In this document: piece by piece, positions 23,646 to 32,977 of the stretch | Position numbering within the stretch: position 1 is the first letter of the stretch | Layout of the letters: every line of letters begins with the position of its first letter | Source: Roseomonas sp. | GTDB lineage: Bacteria; Pseudomonadota; Alphaproteobacteria; Acetobacterales; Acetobacteraceae | Direction of reading: 5' to 3' | Assembly: GCA_031180725.1 (NCBI GenBank) | Contig: JAPSLO010000001.1 | Span: 186,001 to 250,000 of the forward strand | Length of the DNA: 64,000 nt | Program-made: the position numbers and the translations under genes | Notes under the pieces: generated by a model | Database searches by the model: none | What the model saw: the letters and a program-made list of their open reading frames with translations, nothing else | What the model was told of the DNA's origin: nothing

Positions 23646-25075
23646 GCGGCACGTCCTTTGCGGTCACGTCGGTTGCGGAGGGGCGGATGCAGCCCGGCGC
23701 CGAGATCCCACCAGACCCCGGCCATCAGCGCGAGGCCCTCGCGCAGCAGCGGTTCCAGCGCGTGCTCGTCCGGCGCGTGCTGGTTGCTGCCGGCATGGCC
23801 GTTCGGCACCCAGGCGACGGGCACGCCGAGCTCCTCAGCGAAGATGGCAGAAGGATTTCCGCCGGAAGAGTTGGGCACGAGGTTCGGCGCCTGGCCGGTG
23901 CTGCGCGTCAGGCTCTCGGCCAGGGCGACAATCCAGGGATCATCCGGATCGGTGCGGGACGCGGCGAACATCTCCCGCTCCTGCACCGGCACAATCTCCA
24001 CATGACGGTGGCCGCGCGCGTCAAGGTGCCTGCGCAGCGCGGGGATGATGTCGGCGCCGGCGACATCCACGGTGTGGCGCACCTGCATGCGCAGCTTCGC
24101 CTCAGCCTGCACGGCATTGGCCGGCGCATCGGGGAAGCCGGTGAGGCCGGCCAGCACCACGGCGCTGGTCCAGCCGAAGATCCGCTCCGCCTTGGTCAGG
24201 CCGGGTTCGCCCCACCAGGCATCGGGCTCGGGTAGTCCGGGAAGGTCCTCGAAGATCAGGTTGGCGCAGGCGCGGCGGACGCCTTCTGGGATGGTCTGCG
24301 GCGTCCAGCCCTCGACCAGAATGCGGCCATTCTCCCCGATGATGGAGGCGAGCGCATGGGCGAGCAACACGGCGGGATCGGCCAGCACGCCGCCCCAATG
24401 GCCGGAATGGTGTGCGCGGTCGCGCAGCCGCACGCGCAGGTCGAAGGCGACGCCGCCGCGGCAGCCTAGCCGCAGCTCCGGCACATGCGTCGATTGGCGC
24501 GGGCCGTCGAGCCCGATGAAAACATCCGGGTGGAAGGCGGTGCAGTGGTCCCGTGCGATCTCGCGCAGACCGGGGGAGCCGACCTCTTCGCCTGTCTCGA
24601 TCAGCAGCACGGTGTTGAAGCCGAGACGCCCGCGTTCCTGCAGCACGGCGCGCAACGCTTCGATCGCGATGAGGTGTTGGCCCTTGTTGTCCGCCGTCCC
24701 GCGGCCATACCACTTCCCGTCGCGGATCGTGACGGACCAGGGATCGAGCCCATCCGACCAGCGGTCTTCCATGCCGCGCACGACATCGCCATGGCCATAG
24801 ACCAGCACGGTGGGCAGGCCTTCGCCCTCCCGCCGCTCGGTGATGAGGGCGGGGCCACGGCCGGGCAGGGGATTGGCCACCACGCCGCCCGAAAATCCCA
24901 TGCCCTCGATCAGCGCGGGGATGATCTCGGCGCAGTAGCGCTGCAGTTCGCCGGACCTCGCGGGGTTCTGGCTTTCGGTCGGCACCGCGACCAGGCGGCG
25001 CAACCCGTCGAGATATTGTCCGCCGGTGAAAGCGGCGCGTGCGCGCGTGATCGCGCTGTCCCGCGTGCCGCTCAT
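23642..25075 (-). CDS. M20-family metallopeptidase (ArgE/DapE type)
   Basis: A 477-residue zinc hydrolase that removes acyl or amino-acid groups from small peptides or amides. Metal-site motifs are VLVYGHGDVV (His and Asp pair), GRGTADNKGQHL (bridging Asp), LLIETGEEVGSPG (general-base Glu and ligand) and, near the end, SGGNPSAIF with WVPNGHAGSNQHAPDEH. The dimerisation domain between them is present (RVRLRDRAHHSGHWGG). The length fits the family. It overlaps the receptor gene downstream and the M28 gene upstream by four bases each, giving a tight three-gene operon. Confidence 0.94.
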   Translation of the reverse strand: MSGTRDSAITRARAAFTGGQYLDGLRRLVAVPTESQNPARSGELQRYCAEIIPALIEGMGFSGGVVANPLPGRGPALITERREGEGLPTVLVYGHGDVVRGMEDRWSDGLDPWSVTIRDGKWYGRGTADNKGQHLIAIEALRAVLQERGRLGFNTVLLIETGEEVGSPGLREIARDHCTAFHPDVFIGLDGPRQSTHVPELRLGCRGGVAFDLRVRLRDRAHHSGHWGGVLADPAVLLAHALASIIGENGRILVEGWTPQTIPEGVRRACANLIFEDLPGLPEPDAWWGEPGLTKAERIFGWTSAVVLAGLTGFPDAPANAVQAEAKLRMQVRHTVDVAGADIIPALRRHLDARGHRHVEIVPVQEREMFAASRTDPDDPWIVALAESLTRSTGQAPNLVPNSSGGNPSAIFAEELGVPVAWVPNGHAGSNQHAPDEHALEPLLREGLALMAGVWWDLGAGLHPPLRNRRDRKGRAA

Positions 25076-26760
25076 GCCAGCGTCGCTAGCGCGCCGTGGA
25101 AGGCGGCCTCGACACCCTCCAGCGCATGCAGGATGCGGTTGCGCGCCCGCATGGCGGTGACGGCGCGGAAGGGGATGTCGGCCTCCACCGTTTCGCGCGC
25201 CAGACGGCGGAGCGGCTCCAGCGCAGGCCAGGCAGGCACCGGCAGCGCCGGCTCATGCGCGAAGCGGTCGCCGGAGGTGTAGTCCACCGGGATCAGTGCG
25301 CGGCAGCCCACGCGGATCGCCTCGTTGAGCGCGGCAACACCCTGTGGCCCGGCCTCGACGAGGCGAGCACTGGCCCGGATAACCAGCGCCTCTATCCGCC
25401 CGGCGTTCTCCTGGATGGGCTGGGCCAGCGCCCGCGCGGGAGGCGCGGTCAGGAGGGGCGCGAGCTGCTTCGAGAGGTCGCGCAGCTCCGCCGTCAGGTT
25501 GATCGGCAGCACGGGATTGCTGAGCAGGCGCCAGACGGCGTGGCCCACCACCTTCGTGTCGCGCACCAAGTTGGCTGGGTCGATCTTGTCGATCAGGTCC
25601 TCTGGCGTATGCCACCACCAGCCGAGATTGCGGCGGCCGTTCGTGTCGCCCTTCGGCTGCTCGCTGACCGGGCCGAACATGGAGGGCACGCCGATGCCGC
25701 CGAAGCTGTCGTCGCCCGCGCGGCTGCGGCGCTTGCCGACGTAGTCCTGACCAGCATGCTGCCCGACCGCTTCCCGGGCGAGGTCATGCAGCAGTGACAT
25801 CGAGGCCGTCTCGCTGAGGTCCACCGCATTGATGCCGCCGGTGGAATCCACGTTCACATGCGCCACGCAGCGCCGTTCGAGCTCCGCCCAATGCGCATCG
25901 GCATACCAGGCCGAGCCCGAATAGCGCCCCTGGGAATGGCCGGACCAGAAGCAGAGCCGCAGGGCGCGCTGCCAGTGCGCGCGGTTGGCCACGGCAATGC
26001 GCGCGATCTCCATCATCGTCGCATTGGCGCCGCCATTGTCCATCACGCCGTAGTACCAGGTGTCGTGGTGGCCGGAGAGCAGCACGAAGGGCTCACCGGG
26101 CGCAGCCTCCTCGCGGTCCATCTCGGCGACCAGCAACGGTGTCTTGCGCCAGCCCGTATCGACCTCGGCGAACAGGGTCGCCGTCAGCGGACCTTGCGCG
26201 ACGCGCGTGCGTAATTCCTGCCCGACGGGACCGGAGACGCTGGTGGCGACGGTCTGGGGCAGGCGGTCGCGCAGCTCGAAGGCGGGGCTGCCCCAGACCG
26301 GGGAGACGCACATCTCGTAGCGCTGCTCATGCGGGCTGATGTGGATCTGGCCGGCGGCGCCGGCCTCGCTGGCGAAGCGCGTGGTCTCCGGCGTCGCGAT
26401 GCCGTCCACCAGCACGATGCGGCCGCGCACGTCGCGGTTCACGTAATCCGCCGCATGGCCGCGCCCGACGAAGACCACCTCGGCCGTGAGCCCGCCGGTC
26501 GGGGAGGGGCGGGAGAAGGAATGGGTGATGCAGGACAGCGCCTGTCCATCGATCACGATGCGTGCGGAACCGGGCAGGCTGATATAGGCGTCGTGGAGGA
26601 TGACCTCCGTCCGGAAGCCCAAATCACGCAGCGAGGCTTCGAAATACGCCAGGCTTTCCCGCTCACTCGGCGTGCCCGCCAGCTTGGTCCAGCGTGCGAG
26701 TTCCGCGATGTCGCGCATCAGGCGCGCCTGATCCACGGCATCAAGCACGGATGCGGCCAT
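25072..26760 (-). CDS. M28-family aminopeptidase-like protein with PA domain
   Basis: 562 residues. ATG at 26760 (preceded by GGGGGA) is preferred over 26796. Residues ~110-210 resemble a protease-associated (PA) domain (VNRDVRGRIVLVDGIATPET). The M28 core follows: LLSGHHDTWYYGVMDNGGAN supplies the first His and bridging Asp, LRLCFWSGHSQGRYSGSAWY and VNVDSTGG supply later ligands. The canonical Glu-Glu pair is replaced around SGHSQGRYSGS, so catalysis may be altered. No leader is present, so the enzyme is probably cytoplasmic. First gene of the operon with the M20 peptidase and the Bug receptor; together they suggest uptake and breakdown of small peptides. Confidence 0.88.
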   Translation of the reverse strand: MAASVLDAVDQARLMRDIAELARWTKLAGTPSERESLAYFEASLRDLGFRTEVILHDAYISLPGSARIVIDGQALSCITHSFSRPSPTGGLTAEVVFVGRGHAADYVNRDVRGRIVLVDGIATPETTRFASEAGAAGQIHISPHEQRYEMCVSPVWGSPAFELRDRLPQTVATSVSGPVGQELRTRVAQGPLTATLFAEVDTGWRKTPLLVAEMDREEAAPGEPFVLLSGHHDTWYYGVMDNGGANATMMEIARIAVANRAHWQRALRLCFWSGHSQGRYSGSAWYADAHWAELERRCVAHVNVDSTGGINAVDLSETASMSLLHDLAREAVGQHAGQDYVGKRRSRAGDDSFGGIGVPSMFGPVSEQPKGDTNGRRNLGWWWHTPEDLIDKIDPANLVRDTKVVGHAVWRLLSNPVLPINLTAELRDLSKQLAPLLTAPPARALAQPIQENAGRIEALVIRASARLVEAGPQGVAALNEAIRVGCRALIPVDYTSGDRFAHEPALPVPAWPALEPLRRLARETVEADIPFRAVTAMRARNRILHALEGVEAAFHGALATLA

Positions 26761-26898
26761 TGGCAATCCCCCATTGCGCGCCCGCTGCTTTAGCAAGGGC
26801 CGGACGCTTCCCTGGCCGAGCGTATTCCTCGGCTGGGCAGTGTCAACCGCGACTGCTGTCCTCTAACGTCCAGAGCTGTGCACAGAGAGGAGCCCGCC

Positions 26899-27657
26899 AT
26901 GGAGATCCGCTTCGATGGCAGATGCGTGGCGATCACCGGCGTCGGGTCCGGCTTCGGCCGCGCCATCGCGCGCACCTTCGCCGGCATGGGCGCGGAGGTG
27001 CATGGCTGCGACATCTCGATGGAGGCGCTAACGCAGGCTAAAGCGGAAGTGCCGATGTCCACCACACATCTCGACCTTGCGGACCGCCGCGCTGCCACCG
27101 AGTGGGTGCGAGCGGTGGAGGCGAAGGCCGGCCGCGCCATCGACATCCTGGTGCACAATGCTGGCGGGCCGCTGGGCATTCCGTTGCGGCCGATCGACGA
27201 GTTCTCCTTCGAGGATTGGGACCGGCTCTTCGCTGCGAACATCCATGCGGCCTTCACCGTGGCGCGCGCCGCGCTGCCCGCGATGCGACGGCAGCGCTGG
27301 GGGCGCATCATCACGATCACCTCCGGTGCGGGGCTCAAGCCTTCGCTTTCCGGATTGCATGGCTATGCGGCAGCGAAGCATGCGCTGGTGGGCTTCACGC
27401 GGCAGCTTGCGCTGGATGCCGGGGAATTCGGCATAACCGTGAACAGCGTGGCGCCGGGACTGCAGATGACGAACCCGGTGAAGCAGGCGCGCTGGAATAG
27501 TTACACGGAGGAAAAACGCAGCGCCTTCATGTCCCGGATCGCGCTGCGGCGGCTTGGCACGCCAGAGGACATCGCCAAGGGTGTAGTATTCTTCGCCTCA
27601 CCGCTGGCCGATTTCGTGACGGGGGAGGTGCTGTCCGTGAATGGCGGTACCTTCTGA
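26899..27657 (+). CDS. SDR-family NAD(P)-dependent oxidoreductase
   Basis: 252 residues. The nucleotide site is TGVGSGFGRAIARTF, NAGGPLG follows, and the catalytic set is Ser in ITSGAG with YAAAKHALVGF (Tyr-x-x-x-Lys). The substrate loop and C-terminal FVTGEVLSVNGGTF complete a classical SDR. ATG at 26899 follows GAGAGGAGCCCGCC and gives the expected N-terminus. It is transcribed divergently from the M28/M20/Bug operon across a 138-base gap and may share its regulation. The substrate is unknown. Confidence 0.94.
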   Translation: MEIRFDGRCVAITGVGSGFGRAIARTFAGMGAEVHGCDISMEALTQAKAEVPMSTTHLDLADRRAATEWVRAVEAKAGRAIDILVHNAGGPLGIPLRPIDEFSFEDWDRLFAANIHAAFTVARAALPAMRRQRWGRIITITSGAGLKPSLSGLHGYAAAKHALVGFTRQLALDAGEFGITVNSVAPGLQMTNPVKQARWNSYTEEKRSAFMSRIALRRLGTPEDIAKGVVFFASPLADFVTGEVLSVNGGTF

Positions 27658-28204
27658 AGGCCTGCGGTGGCATGCCTCGTGCCCAATCCACCCGGGCCAC
27701 CCGACGGAACTACAATACCCCGGCGGCATGGATCTTGCCTGGGCCGTGCGCCGACAGGCGCAAGCTACGCCCGCCTGGTGCCGCGGCGCTGTCGCTCCCG
27801 GCGGCTCGCGGCCGCGCAGACGGATGGTGGACGCCAAGCTGCGTGCGCTTCGGTCCTGTTTGGCCGAAATCGACAGCTCCAACTTCTCATGAGTTGTGCC
27901 GACTCTGGCCGTTCGAGCTCCGGGCGCCCCCGCACTGGCAGCCAGGGCAGGGTGCCCGCCAACGCAATGGGCCCGAGCGAATCCCCCGTGAGCCCCGCGG
28001 GTGCACGTAGCCGTGCCGTAGAGGCACGGTAAGCAGTGCCGCAGGGCGATGACCCCGTCGGCGCTAAGCGCGCCCTGGCGGCCCCGAGACTGATGGAGCC
28101 GCAGCGTCCGTCGCCAGCTTCCCGGCTGACGCCCACCGCTCCCGCTGGAGCAGGCGCACGGGCCGCATTCGATGAAGGCGAGAACGTAGGTAAGCTTCGG
28201 ACTG
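27658..28204. other. 547 bases without a supportable gene
   Basis: Long open frames exist on both strands, but their protein compositions (Arg/Ala/Pro/Ser-rich, no motifs) look like GC-driven chance. A palindromic stretch GTGCCGTAGAGGCAC near 28012-28026 is the only structure noticed. Confidence 0.4.
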
Positions 28205-28513
28205 CTAATCAGCTCCGGGAAGGGTAGTGCCGTGTTCCGGACGGGGAGATGTAGTAGCAACCGCCCCGGGGACCGATGCAGGATCTGCCGCAGTGCAGGT
28301 CTCCTGCACGCGAGGTCGAGGCGCTTCAGAGCGATCAAGATAGCTGCCGGCGAAGGAGGGGGCGACGAAGTAGACGCCGCCCGGCAGTCCCGTGCAGGGC
28401 GGCGTCTTGGTGCAGTTCTCCCGCATCTGAACCGGGCGGAACTGTGCCGCAATCTCGACGCTCCGGCCGGTTGTGATCAGCAGCGCCACGAGGGTGGCCA
28501 CAGCCTTAGCCAT
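28205..28513 (-). CDS. Small secreted cysteine-containing protein
   Basis: 102 residues, no known family. A short leader (MAKAVATLVALLITTGRSVE) precedes a mature part with four cysteines near its first half (MRENCTKTPPC, PRVQETC) and many prolines. GGGAG lies six bases before the ATG. The small size, leader and cysteine spacing look like a real exported protein, but base composition alone could also yield this frame. Confidence 0.45.
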   Translation of the reverse strand: MAKAVATLVALLITTGRSVEIAAQFRPVQMRENCTKTPPCTGLPGGVYFVAPSFAGSYLDRSEAPRPRVQETCTAADPASVPGAVATTSPRPEHGTTLPGAD

Positions 28514-28605
28514 CGCCTACTCCCGTGATTTGCCAGCCCTATCGCCCCGCACAATTAGCAGAAAGCGGCTAGACGACAGCAGCCTAATTAACTAAGTGCA
28601 ACATC

Positions 28606-28869
28606 ATGAGGGGACAGCCGACCAATGAGCGACGGGGCTCGCCACGAATGGGCATGATCCAACGCGGACGGCTCGTCGGTGGTACGGCCGTGCAGCCTTG
28701 CGCCGTCCTGGACATTTCGGAGACGGGCGCGCGGGTTCACGTCGCTTCACCGCTCGACGTAGACAGCGCGGTCATTCTTTGCTTGCCCGATGGGGCGGTA
28801 CGTGCAGCGCGTCAGCGTTGGCGGCGGGGCGGCCTGATAGGGCTTGAATTTATGTACGCGGGTCGTTGA
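28606..28869 (+). CDS. PilZ-domain protein
   Basis: 87 residues making up a single PilZ domain. The basic ERRGSPRMGMIQRGRL segment corresponds to the R-x-x-x-R c-di-GMP-binding switch, although the spacing is relaxed. AVLDISETGARVHV supplies the D/N-x-S-x-x-G motif, and GLIGLEFMY is the usual closing strand. It probably reports c-di-GMP levels to a partner protein. No Shine-Dalgarno is obvious. It stands alone next to IS1595 debris. Confidence 0.85.
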   Translation: MRGQPTNERRGSPRMGMIQRGRLVGGTAVQPCAVLDISETGARVHVASPLDVDSAVILCLPDGAVRAARQRWRRGGLIGLEFMYAGR

Positions 28870-28922
28870 CGTGGTTCAGCAAGCCGCTCTGTTCTGAGAT
28901 CGTAATTTGAACTCGGGGCGGG

Positions 28923-29832
28923 ATGAGGCTGGCGGCCTTCCAGAAGCGGTTCGAGAGCGAGGAGGCGTGCTGTGCCCACCTCGAAGCCGTCCGCTGGCCG
29001 CACGGACCCGTCTGCCCTGTCTGCGGCGTCGTGCGCCGGGCCGGGCGCCTGCGGCGCAACGCCGCCCTCCTGCAATGCCGGGACTGCGGCGGCCGGTTCT
29101 CCCTCACGAGCGGCATGGCCGTGCACGGGACCGAGGTGCCGCTGAGTAAGTGGTTCGCGGCCATCTATCTCATTGCGGCGTCGACCGAGGGTATCGCCGC
29201 CCTGCGACCGGCCGATCTGATCAGGTCAGCACCAAACCGGCGTGGCTCATGGGCCACCGCATCCGGGAGATGATGGCGGGCCGCGACCGTCTGCTCGCCG
29301 GCATCGTGGAGGCCGACGACGCCTATCTCGGCGGCGCAAGAACCTCGAGGAACCTCACGACCCGGTTGCCTCGAAGTGCGGTCGGGGGCGAGGCCGCGCC
29401 ACGATGTTCGTCGCCGACGGGCGGTGCGGCCAGGCCCGCGCCAGGCTGATTGCCAGCCACACCAAGGAGGCCATCAGCGGGGTGTTGCGCGCCAGCGTGG
29501 CCCCTGTGCGCGGCTGATCTCGGACGGCCTACCGGCCTACCGGGAGCCGGAACGCGGCTTCGCAGCCCACGACACGGTGGACCACGGGCGGCGCCGCTTC
29601 GCGGAAGGAGACCGCTCACGTGAACATCGCCGAATGCTTCTTTGGTCTGTTCCGCCGCGCCGTGAACGGCGTCTGGCACCACATCAGCCGGAAGCACGCC
29701 AACCACTACCTGCACGAGATGGATTGGCGCTGGAACCGCCGGAAGGTGGTCGCCGCCGAACGGGTGGACGCCATCCTGTCGACCTTCGCGCCACTGCTCG
29801 GCTGGGCAGCGCTCACGGTGCGCGCTGCGTGA
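28923..29832 (+). mobile_element. IS1595-family transposase remnant
   Basis: The N-terminal zinc ribbon is intact in one frame (CAHLEAVRWPHGPVCPVCGV ... LLQCRDCGGRFSLTSG), followed by FAAIYLIAASTEGIAAL. The frame then shifts to KPAWLMGHRIREMMAGRD and GIVEADDAYLGG (catalytic Asp region), shifts again, and ends with NIAECFFGLFRRAVNGVWHH and RKHANHYLHEMDWRWNRR. All domains are present in order, but at least three frameshifts prevent a product. It appears to have inserted upstream of or into the TPR gene whose end lies at 29870-30150. Confidence 0.85.
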
Positions 29833-29869
29833 TGGAAGTCGTGCGGGCCGCCACTCGACGCTCACCGCG

Positions 29870-30150
29870 ATGGCGTTCTGTCACATCCAACTCGGCCAGG
29901 ACGAGGTGGCGATCGCCACAGCGGCGCGTGCCGTGGCGCAGGACCGGAACTTCTCGGCGCTCCTATGCCTCAAGGCAGCGGCGCAGGTACTGGCCAGGCG
30001 GATGGACGAAGCTGCTGCAACGGCACGCCTCGTCCTGGAGCGCTACGAGCCGGCTTTACGCTCAGCGCCTACTCGCGTCGTATCCACTTGGCTGAGAAGG
30101 CGAAGGCGCGCTCCATCGAAGGCATGCGCAAGGCCGGCTTTGCCGAATGA
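29870..30150 (+). pseudogene. C-terminal TPR end of an adenylate-cyclase-type protein
   Basis: Two overlapping frames give one protein tail: AFCHIQLGQDEVAIATAARA and SALLCLKAAAQVLARRMDEA in the first, then GFTLSAYSRRIHLAEKAKAR and SIEGMRKAGFAE in the second. This is the usual TPR ending of large class III adenylate cyclases and related proteins, which close with '...SIEGLRKAGLPE'. One frameshift lies near 30055 and everything upstream is missing, replaced by the IS1595 remnant. Confidence 0.65.
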
Positions 30151-30517
30151 TGATCCAGCCGAACGAGGTCCCACATTTCTGGGGAAGACCAGCCGCGGCG
30201 AGCTGGAAGTAGCATTGTCGCGGATGCTCGCGTCTAACCAGCCAATTAATGTGGTGCGATACGCAGAGTGACCGGCCGCGATGGCCGAAGCTAAGCCGCA
30301 GCTCCAGCGTCAACGGCGGGTGACGCAGTCTTTCAGGCTGGCGATTTAGGTTGCATCCGCCCGCCGCAGCGTCCATGTTCGGCTCGTCAACCTCGTTTGG
30401 TTCGGCCTGGTCCCCTGCTCCTCAGTGAGCGCCGAGCCTGGTGTCCGTTTCCCCTCGAAGCTTGATCCGACACGCGACGTCCGCGTGGCGGCTCATTATC
30501 ATGAACGGAACACCGCC

Positions 30518-30724
30518 ATGTCCATCGGCACCGTAAAGTGGTTCAACGCGACCAAGGGCTACGGCTTCATCATGCCGGACGACGGCTCGAAGGATGTCTT
30601 CCTGCACATCTCTGACGTTCAGCGCTCTGGGCTTCAGGACGTCCGCGAAGGCGACAAGCTCGAGTTCGACGTGCAACAGGGTCAGCAGGGCAAGACCTCC
30701 GCCTGCAACCTGAGAATGGCCTGA
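30518..30724 (+). CDS. Cold-shock protein, CspA family
   Basis: 68 residues forming one cold-shock domain that binds single-stranded RNA and DNA. RNP1 is KGYGFIMPD and RNP2 is VFLHISDV; the start MSIGTVKWFNATKGYGF is canonical. The ATG at 30518 fits the family; an upstream in-frame start at 30425 would add an unlikely leader. The ~100 bases before it may be the structured 5' leader common to csp genes. A related two-domain protein lies at 32255-32890. Confidence 0.95.
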   Translation: MSIGTVKWFNATKGYGFIMPDDGSKDVFLHISDVQRSGLQDVREGDKLEFDVQQGQQGKTSACNLRMA

Positions 30725-30938
30725 GCTAGGGCGAATTGGAGCTGCTCCGGCGGCTCCATCGACTTCTCTTCGCTCTGCGCCCTTCCGCGGGACGATGCAC
30801 GTCCACCCGATTGGGCGGACGTGACTTCCTTTCCTAGCCAGCATGTATCCGGCCAACGCTGGATCAGGCCGCGGCGTCGCCAGTCTGTGGCTACCCCGCA
30901 TTTCGTGACGTCCAGATTGACGTCCCCTGAAAGACCGT

Positions 30939-31091
30939 ATGCACACTTCCACACATCGGGCTGTGACTTGGCCTGGCCAAGCCTTCCCTGCCGTGACGTC
31001 GGAGCACAGCACCAACGCCCTCCGGCGGACTGAGCTTGGCACGCTGACGCCCGAAGAGATCCGTAAGATTGTCCTTGAGATCCTGGGCTAA
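30939..31091 (+). CDS. Possible 50-residue small protein
   Basis: An ATG-initiated frame of 50 codons ending in a conserved-looking tail, LGTLTPEEIRKIVLEILG, which forms a plausible helix. The first half (MHTSTHRAVTWPGQAF) is unremarkable. No good ribosome site is visible. The tail's composition argues for coding. Confidence 0.35.
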   Translation: MHTSTHRAVTWPGQAFPAVTSEHSTNALRRTELGTLTPEEIRKIVLEILG

Positions 31092-31159
31092 CCGATACTC
31101 GACGCGACGCGCCAACCAGGCGCGTCGTCCCGATAACACTCGCTCTATGGGGCTCCACT

Positions 31160-31372
31160 ATGACGCGGCACAGCTTCTCAGTTGGACAGAGCGTCGAGCT
31201 CTTTCCCGGCCGACTGGACGGCAATGTCCCTCGCGGCACCTATACCGTGCAGCGACTGCCTCCGAATGATGGTGTGGACCGGGAGTACCGCGTCAGGAAC
31301 ATCCGCGACGGACACGAGCGGGTCGTGCGCGAAAGTCAGCTCCGGCCCGGTCTGAAACAGCTGTTCGGCTGA
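31160..31372 (+). CDS. Conserved small protein, unknown function
   Basis: 70 residues: FSVGQSVELFPGRLDGNVPR, GTYTVQRLPPNDG, YRVRNIRDGHERVVRESQL. This matches a small beta-barrel-like protein frequent in alphaproteobacteria such as Methylobacterium and Roseomonas, where the ending 'HERVVRESQLR' is well kept. Function unknown. The leading FSVGQ-x-VEL pattern resembles SH3-like folds. It is part of an islet of small soluble proteins. Confidence 0.75.
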   Translation: MTRHSFSVGQSVELFPGRLDGNVPRGTYTVQRLPPNDGVDREYRVRNIRDGHERVVRESQLRPGLKQLFG

Positions 31373-31453
31373 GCCACTCCGATGCGCCGTCAGGCGCGGC
31401 CCCTTGCCATCTGGATCGTTTTCGCTTCGCATCGCCTCTGAGAGGAAACCCGA

Positions 31454-31645
31454 GTGGAGCAGCGTAGTAGGGCAGTCGGGGCAAGGCCTTCCAGAGCATT
31501 GGAACGAGTGGAGGAGGCGGTCGCCTATCTTGCTAAGCGCCATCGCATTGCGCCAGTGATGGTCCGCGAGATCATGCGGTGTATTGGCTCGGGCGAAGGC
31601 AGCGCCGCTAAGCGTGAGATCCGTAAGAGGATGATGCGGCGCTGA
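31454..31645 (+). CDS. Small basic hypothetical protein
   Basis: 63 residues from a GTG start. It is mostly helical and basic: LERVEEAVAYLAKRHRIAPV, MVREIMRCIGSGEGSAAKRE. The layout loosely recalls DUF3606-type small proteins (helix, turn, 'vG-s' helix), but the match is too weak to name. Coding is likely from composition and context. Confidence 0.45.
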   Translation: MEQRSRAVGARPSRALERVEEAVAYLAKRHRIAPVMVREIMRCIGSGEGSAAKREIRKRMMRR

Positions 31646-31717
31646 AGCGGACTTCGCGTGGGCAGCACTACAACGGGGCGCGCTCCGACCGGGGACCTAC
31701 TAACGACGCATCGCTCG

Positions 31718-32008
31718 TCACGAGGGAGAGCGCTTGGTCAGCTTGCTGCGCTCTTGCGCTTCAGACGGCACATCGTTGGGCGGAGGACAGACTGTGACCC
31801 GACCGCCCCGGGCGTGGAACTCGGCAACGAGCCGCGCCGCTTCGGTTTCGGTAGGCTGCCCGCCAGCGGCCCGGGCACGGGCAACCTGCGCCGCAATGGC
31901 CTGTGCCTGGCGGAAGCGTTCCCGGTAGGCATCGGCCCTCGTCGGAGTGGTCGGCGCGACGTCTTCTGACTTCGCCCGGGATGCCTTCTGCTCGCTGTCG
32001 CCTTGCAT
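31718..32008 (-). CDS. Small hypothetical protein with GGRVTVCPP motif
   Basis: 96 residues, soluble. A long helix (DAYRERFRQAQAIAAQVARA) is followed by TEAARLVAEFHARGG and RVTVCPPPND. The 'EFxARGGRVTVCPP' ending is a recurring motif in small proteins of Methylobacterium-like and Roseomonas-like bacteria. Function unknown. A CPP cysteine is the only reactive residue. Confidence 0.6.
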   Translation of the reverse strand: MQGDSEQKASRAKSEDVAPTTPTRADAYRERFRQAQAIAAQVARARAAGGQPTETEAARLVAEFHARGGRVTVCPPPNDVPSEAQERSKLTKRSPS

Positions 32009-32254
32009 CTGCAGCTACTACCAGCCAGCCTCCGGCATTGCCACCGACCGACTCGTCACCTAACCGTCAGCGAACGCCATTCCGACCCACGCTCGTGCAT
32101 TCCCCGCGACCTCGCGCGGGCTTCCCGGCGGACAAGCGCCGCTCCGACCATTGTGGCTTGGCGAACAGCCGCCCCACGCTTCCAGGCAGCCAGCCCAGCA
32201 TCTATCATTCGTGCATTCGTTGCGGTCGTGCGGCTAGGGAGGAGAATTGTCGTT

Positions 32255-32890
32255 TTGAGCCGAGATGGTGGACGGGTCCGCAAATCCCGCGGCAGGGGCA
32301 GGTCCGAGGACGAGACGTTCGGCGGCGGCGGTGAGTGGTCACCTCCACCCGATTTGGGTCGTACGGCAGCCCGATATTCCGGTTCTGGCTTCGGTCAGGA
32401 GAGCCAAGCGACCGTCAAGTGGTTCAACGCGGACAAGGGCTTTGGCTTTGTCGAGGTCGCAGATGGCGGCGGCGACGCATTCCTTCACGCCAGCGTCTTG
32501 GAGCGGGCCGGGGCCAAGCTGGTCGAGCCAGGCGCGACCCTGCGGGTCCGCACAGGACCAGGCCAGAAGGGACTGCAGGTTACCGAGGTGCTCGAGATTG
32601 TTGGTGGCCTCTCTCCTCCGGGAAAGCCGTTGCATCCCCGCTTCCGGGACCCACACCCGGCATCACCTGCCTATGGTGACGGCCAGGACGTGGAGGGCAC
32701 CGTGAAATGGTACGACCCGGTGAAGGGCTTCGGCTTCGTGGCGCCGGCGGACGGCGGCAAGGATGTGTTCGTGCACGCGACGGCTCTCGAACGCAGCGGC
32801 GTGCGGACGCTGACGGAAGGGCAGAGTGTTCGGATGCAGGTCGTGCAGGGTCGGAAGGGGCCGGAGGTCTCGACGATTTCCACCGGCTAG
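32255..32890 (+). CDS. Two-domain cold-shock protein
   Basis: 211 residues from a TTG start at 32255, chosen because GGGAGGAG lies about ten bases upstream; earlier ATGs give implausible sequence. A basic, glycine-rich N-terminus (SRDGGRVRKSRGRGRSEDET) precedes two cold-shock domains. The first starts ATVKWFNADKGFGFVEVADG, the second GTVKWYDPVKGFGFVAPADG; each has RNP2 (AFLHASVL, VFVHATAL). Twin-CSD proteins are common in alphaproteobacteria and act as RNA chaperones or regulators. A glycine/proline linker separates the domains. Confidence 0.9.
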   Translation: MSRDGGRVRKSRGRGRSEDETFGGGGEWSPPPDLGRTAARYSGSGFGQESQATVKWFNADKGFGFVEVADGGGDAFLHASVLERAGAKLVEPGATLRVRTGPGQKGLQVTEVLEIVGGLSPPGKPLHPRFRDPHPASPAYGDGQDVEGTVKWYDPVKGFGFVAPADGGKDVFVHATALERSGVRTLTEGQSVRMQVVQGRKGPEVSTISTG

Positions 32891-32977
32891 CGGACCGGGA
32901 GGCGCCCTGACGCGCCGCACCGACCTGTGCAGGCGCGGTTCGCGCCGGCGCGCTCAAGTGTTCGACAAGGATCGATG

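Noticed and set aside
27598-28452. A 284-codon minus-strand frame
   Set aside because: Composition is Arg/Ala/Ser-rich, there is no motif, it overlaps the SDR gene end, and no ribosome site precedes it.
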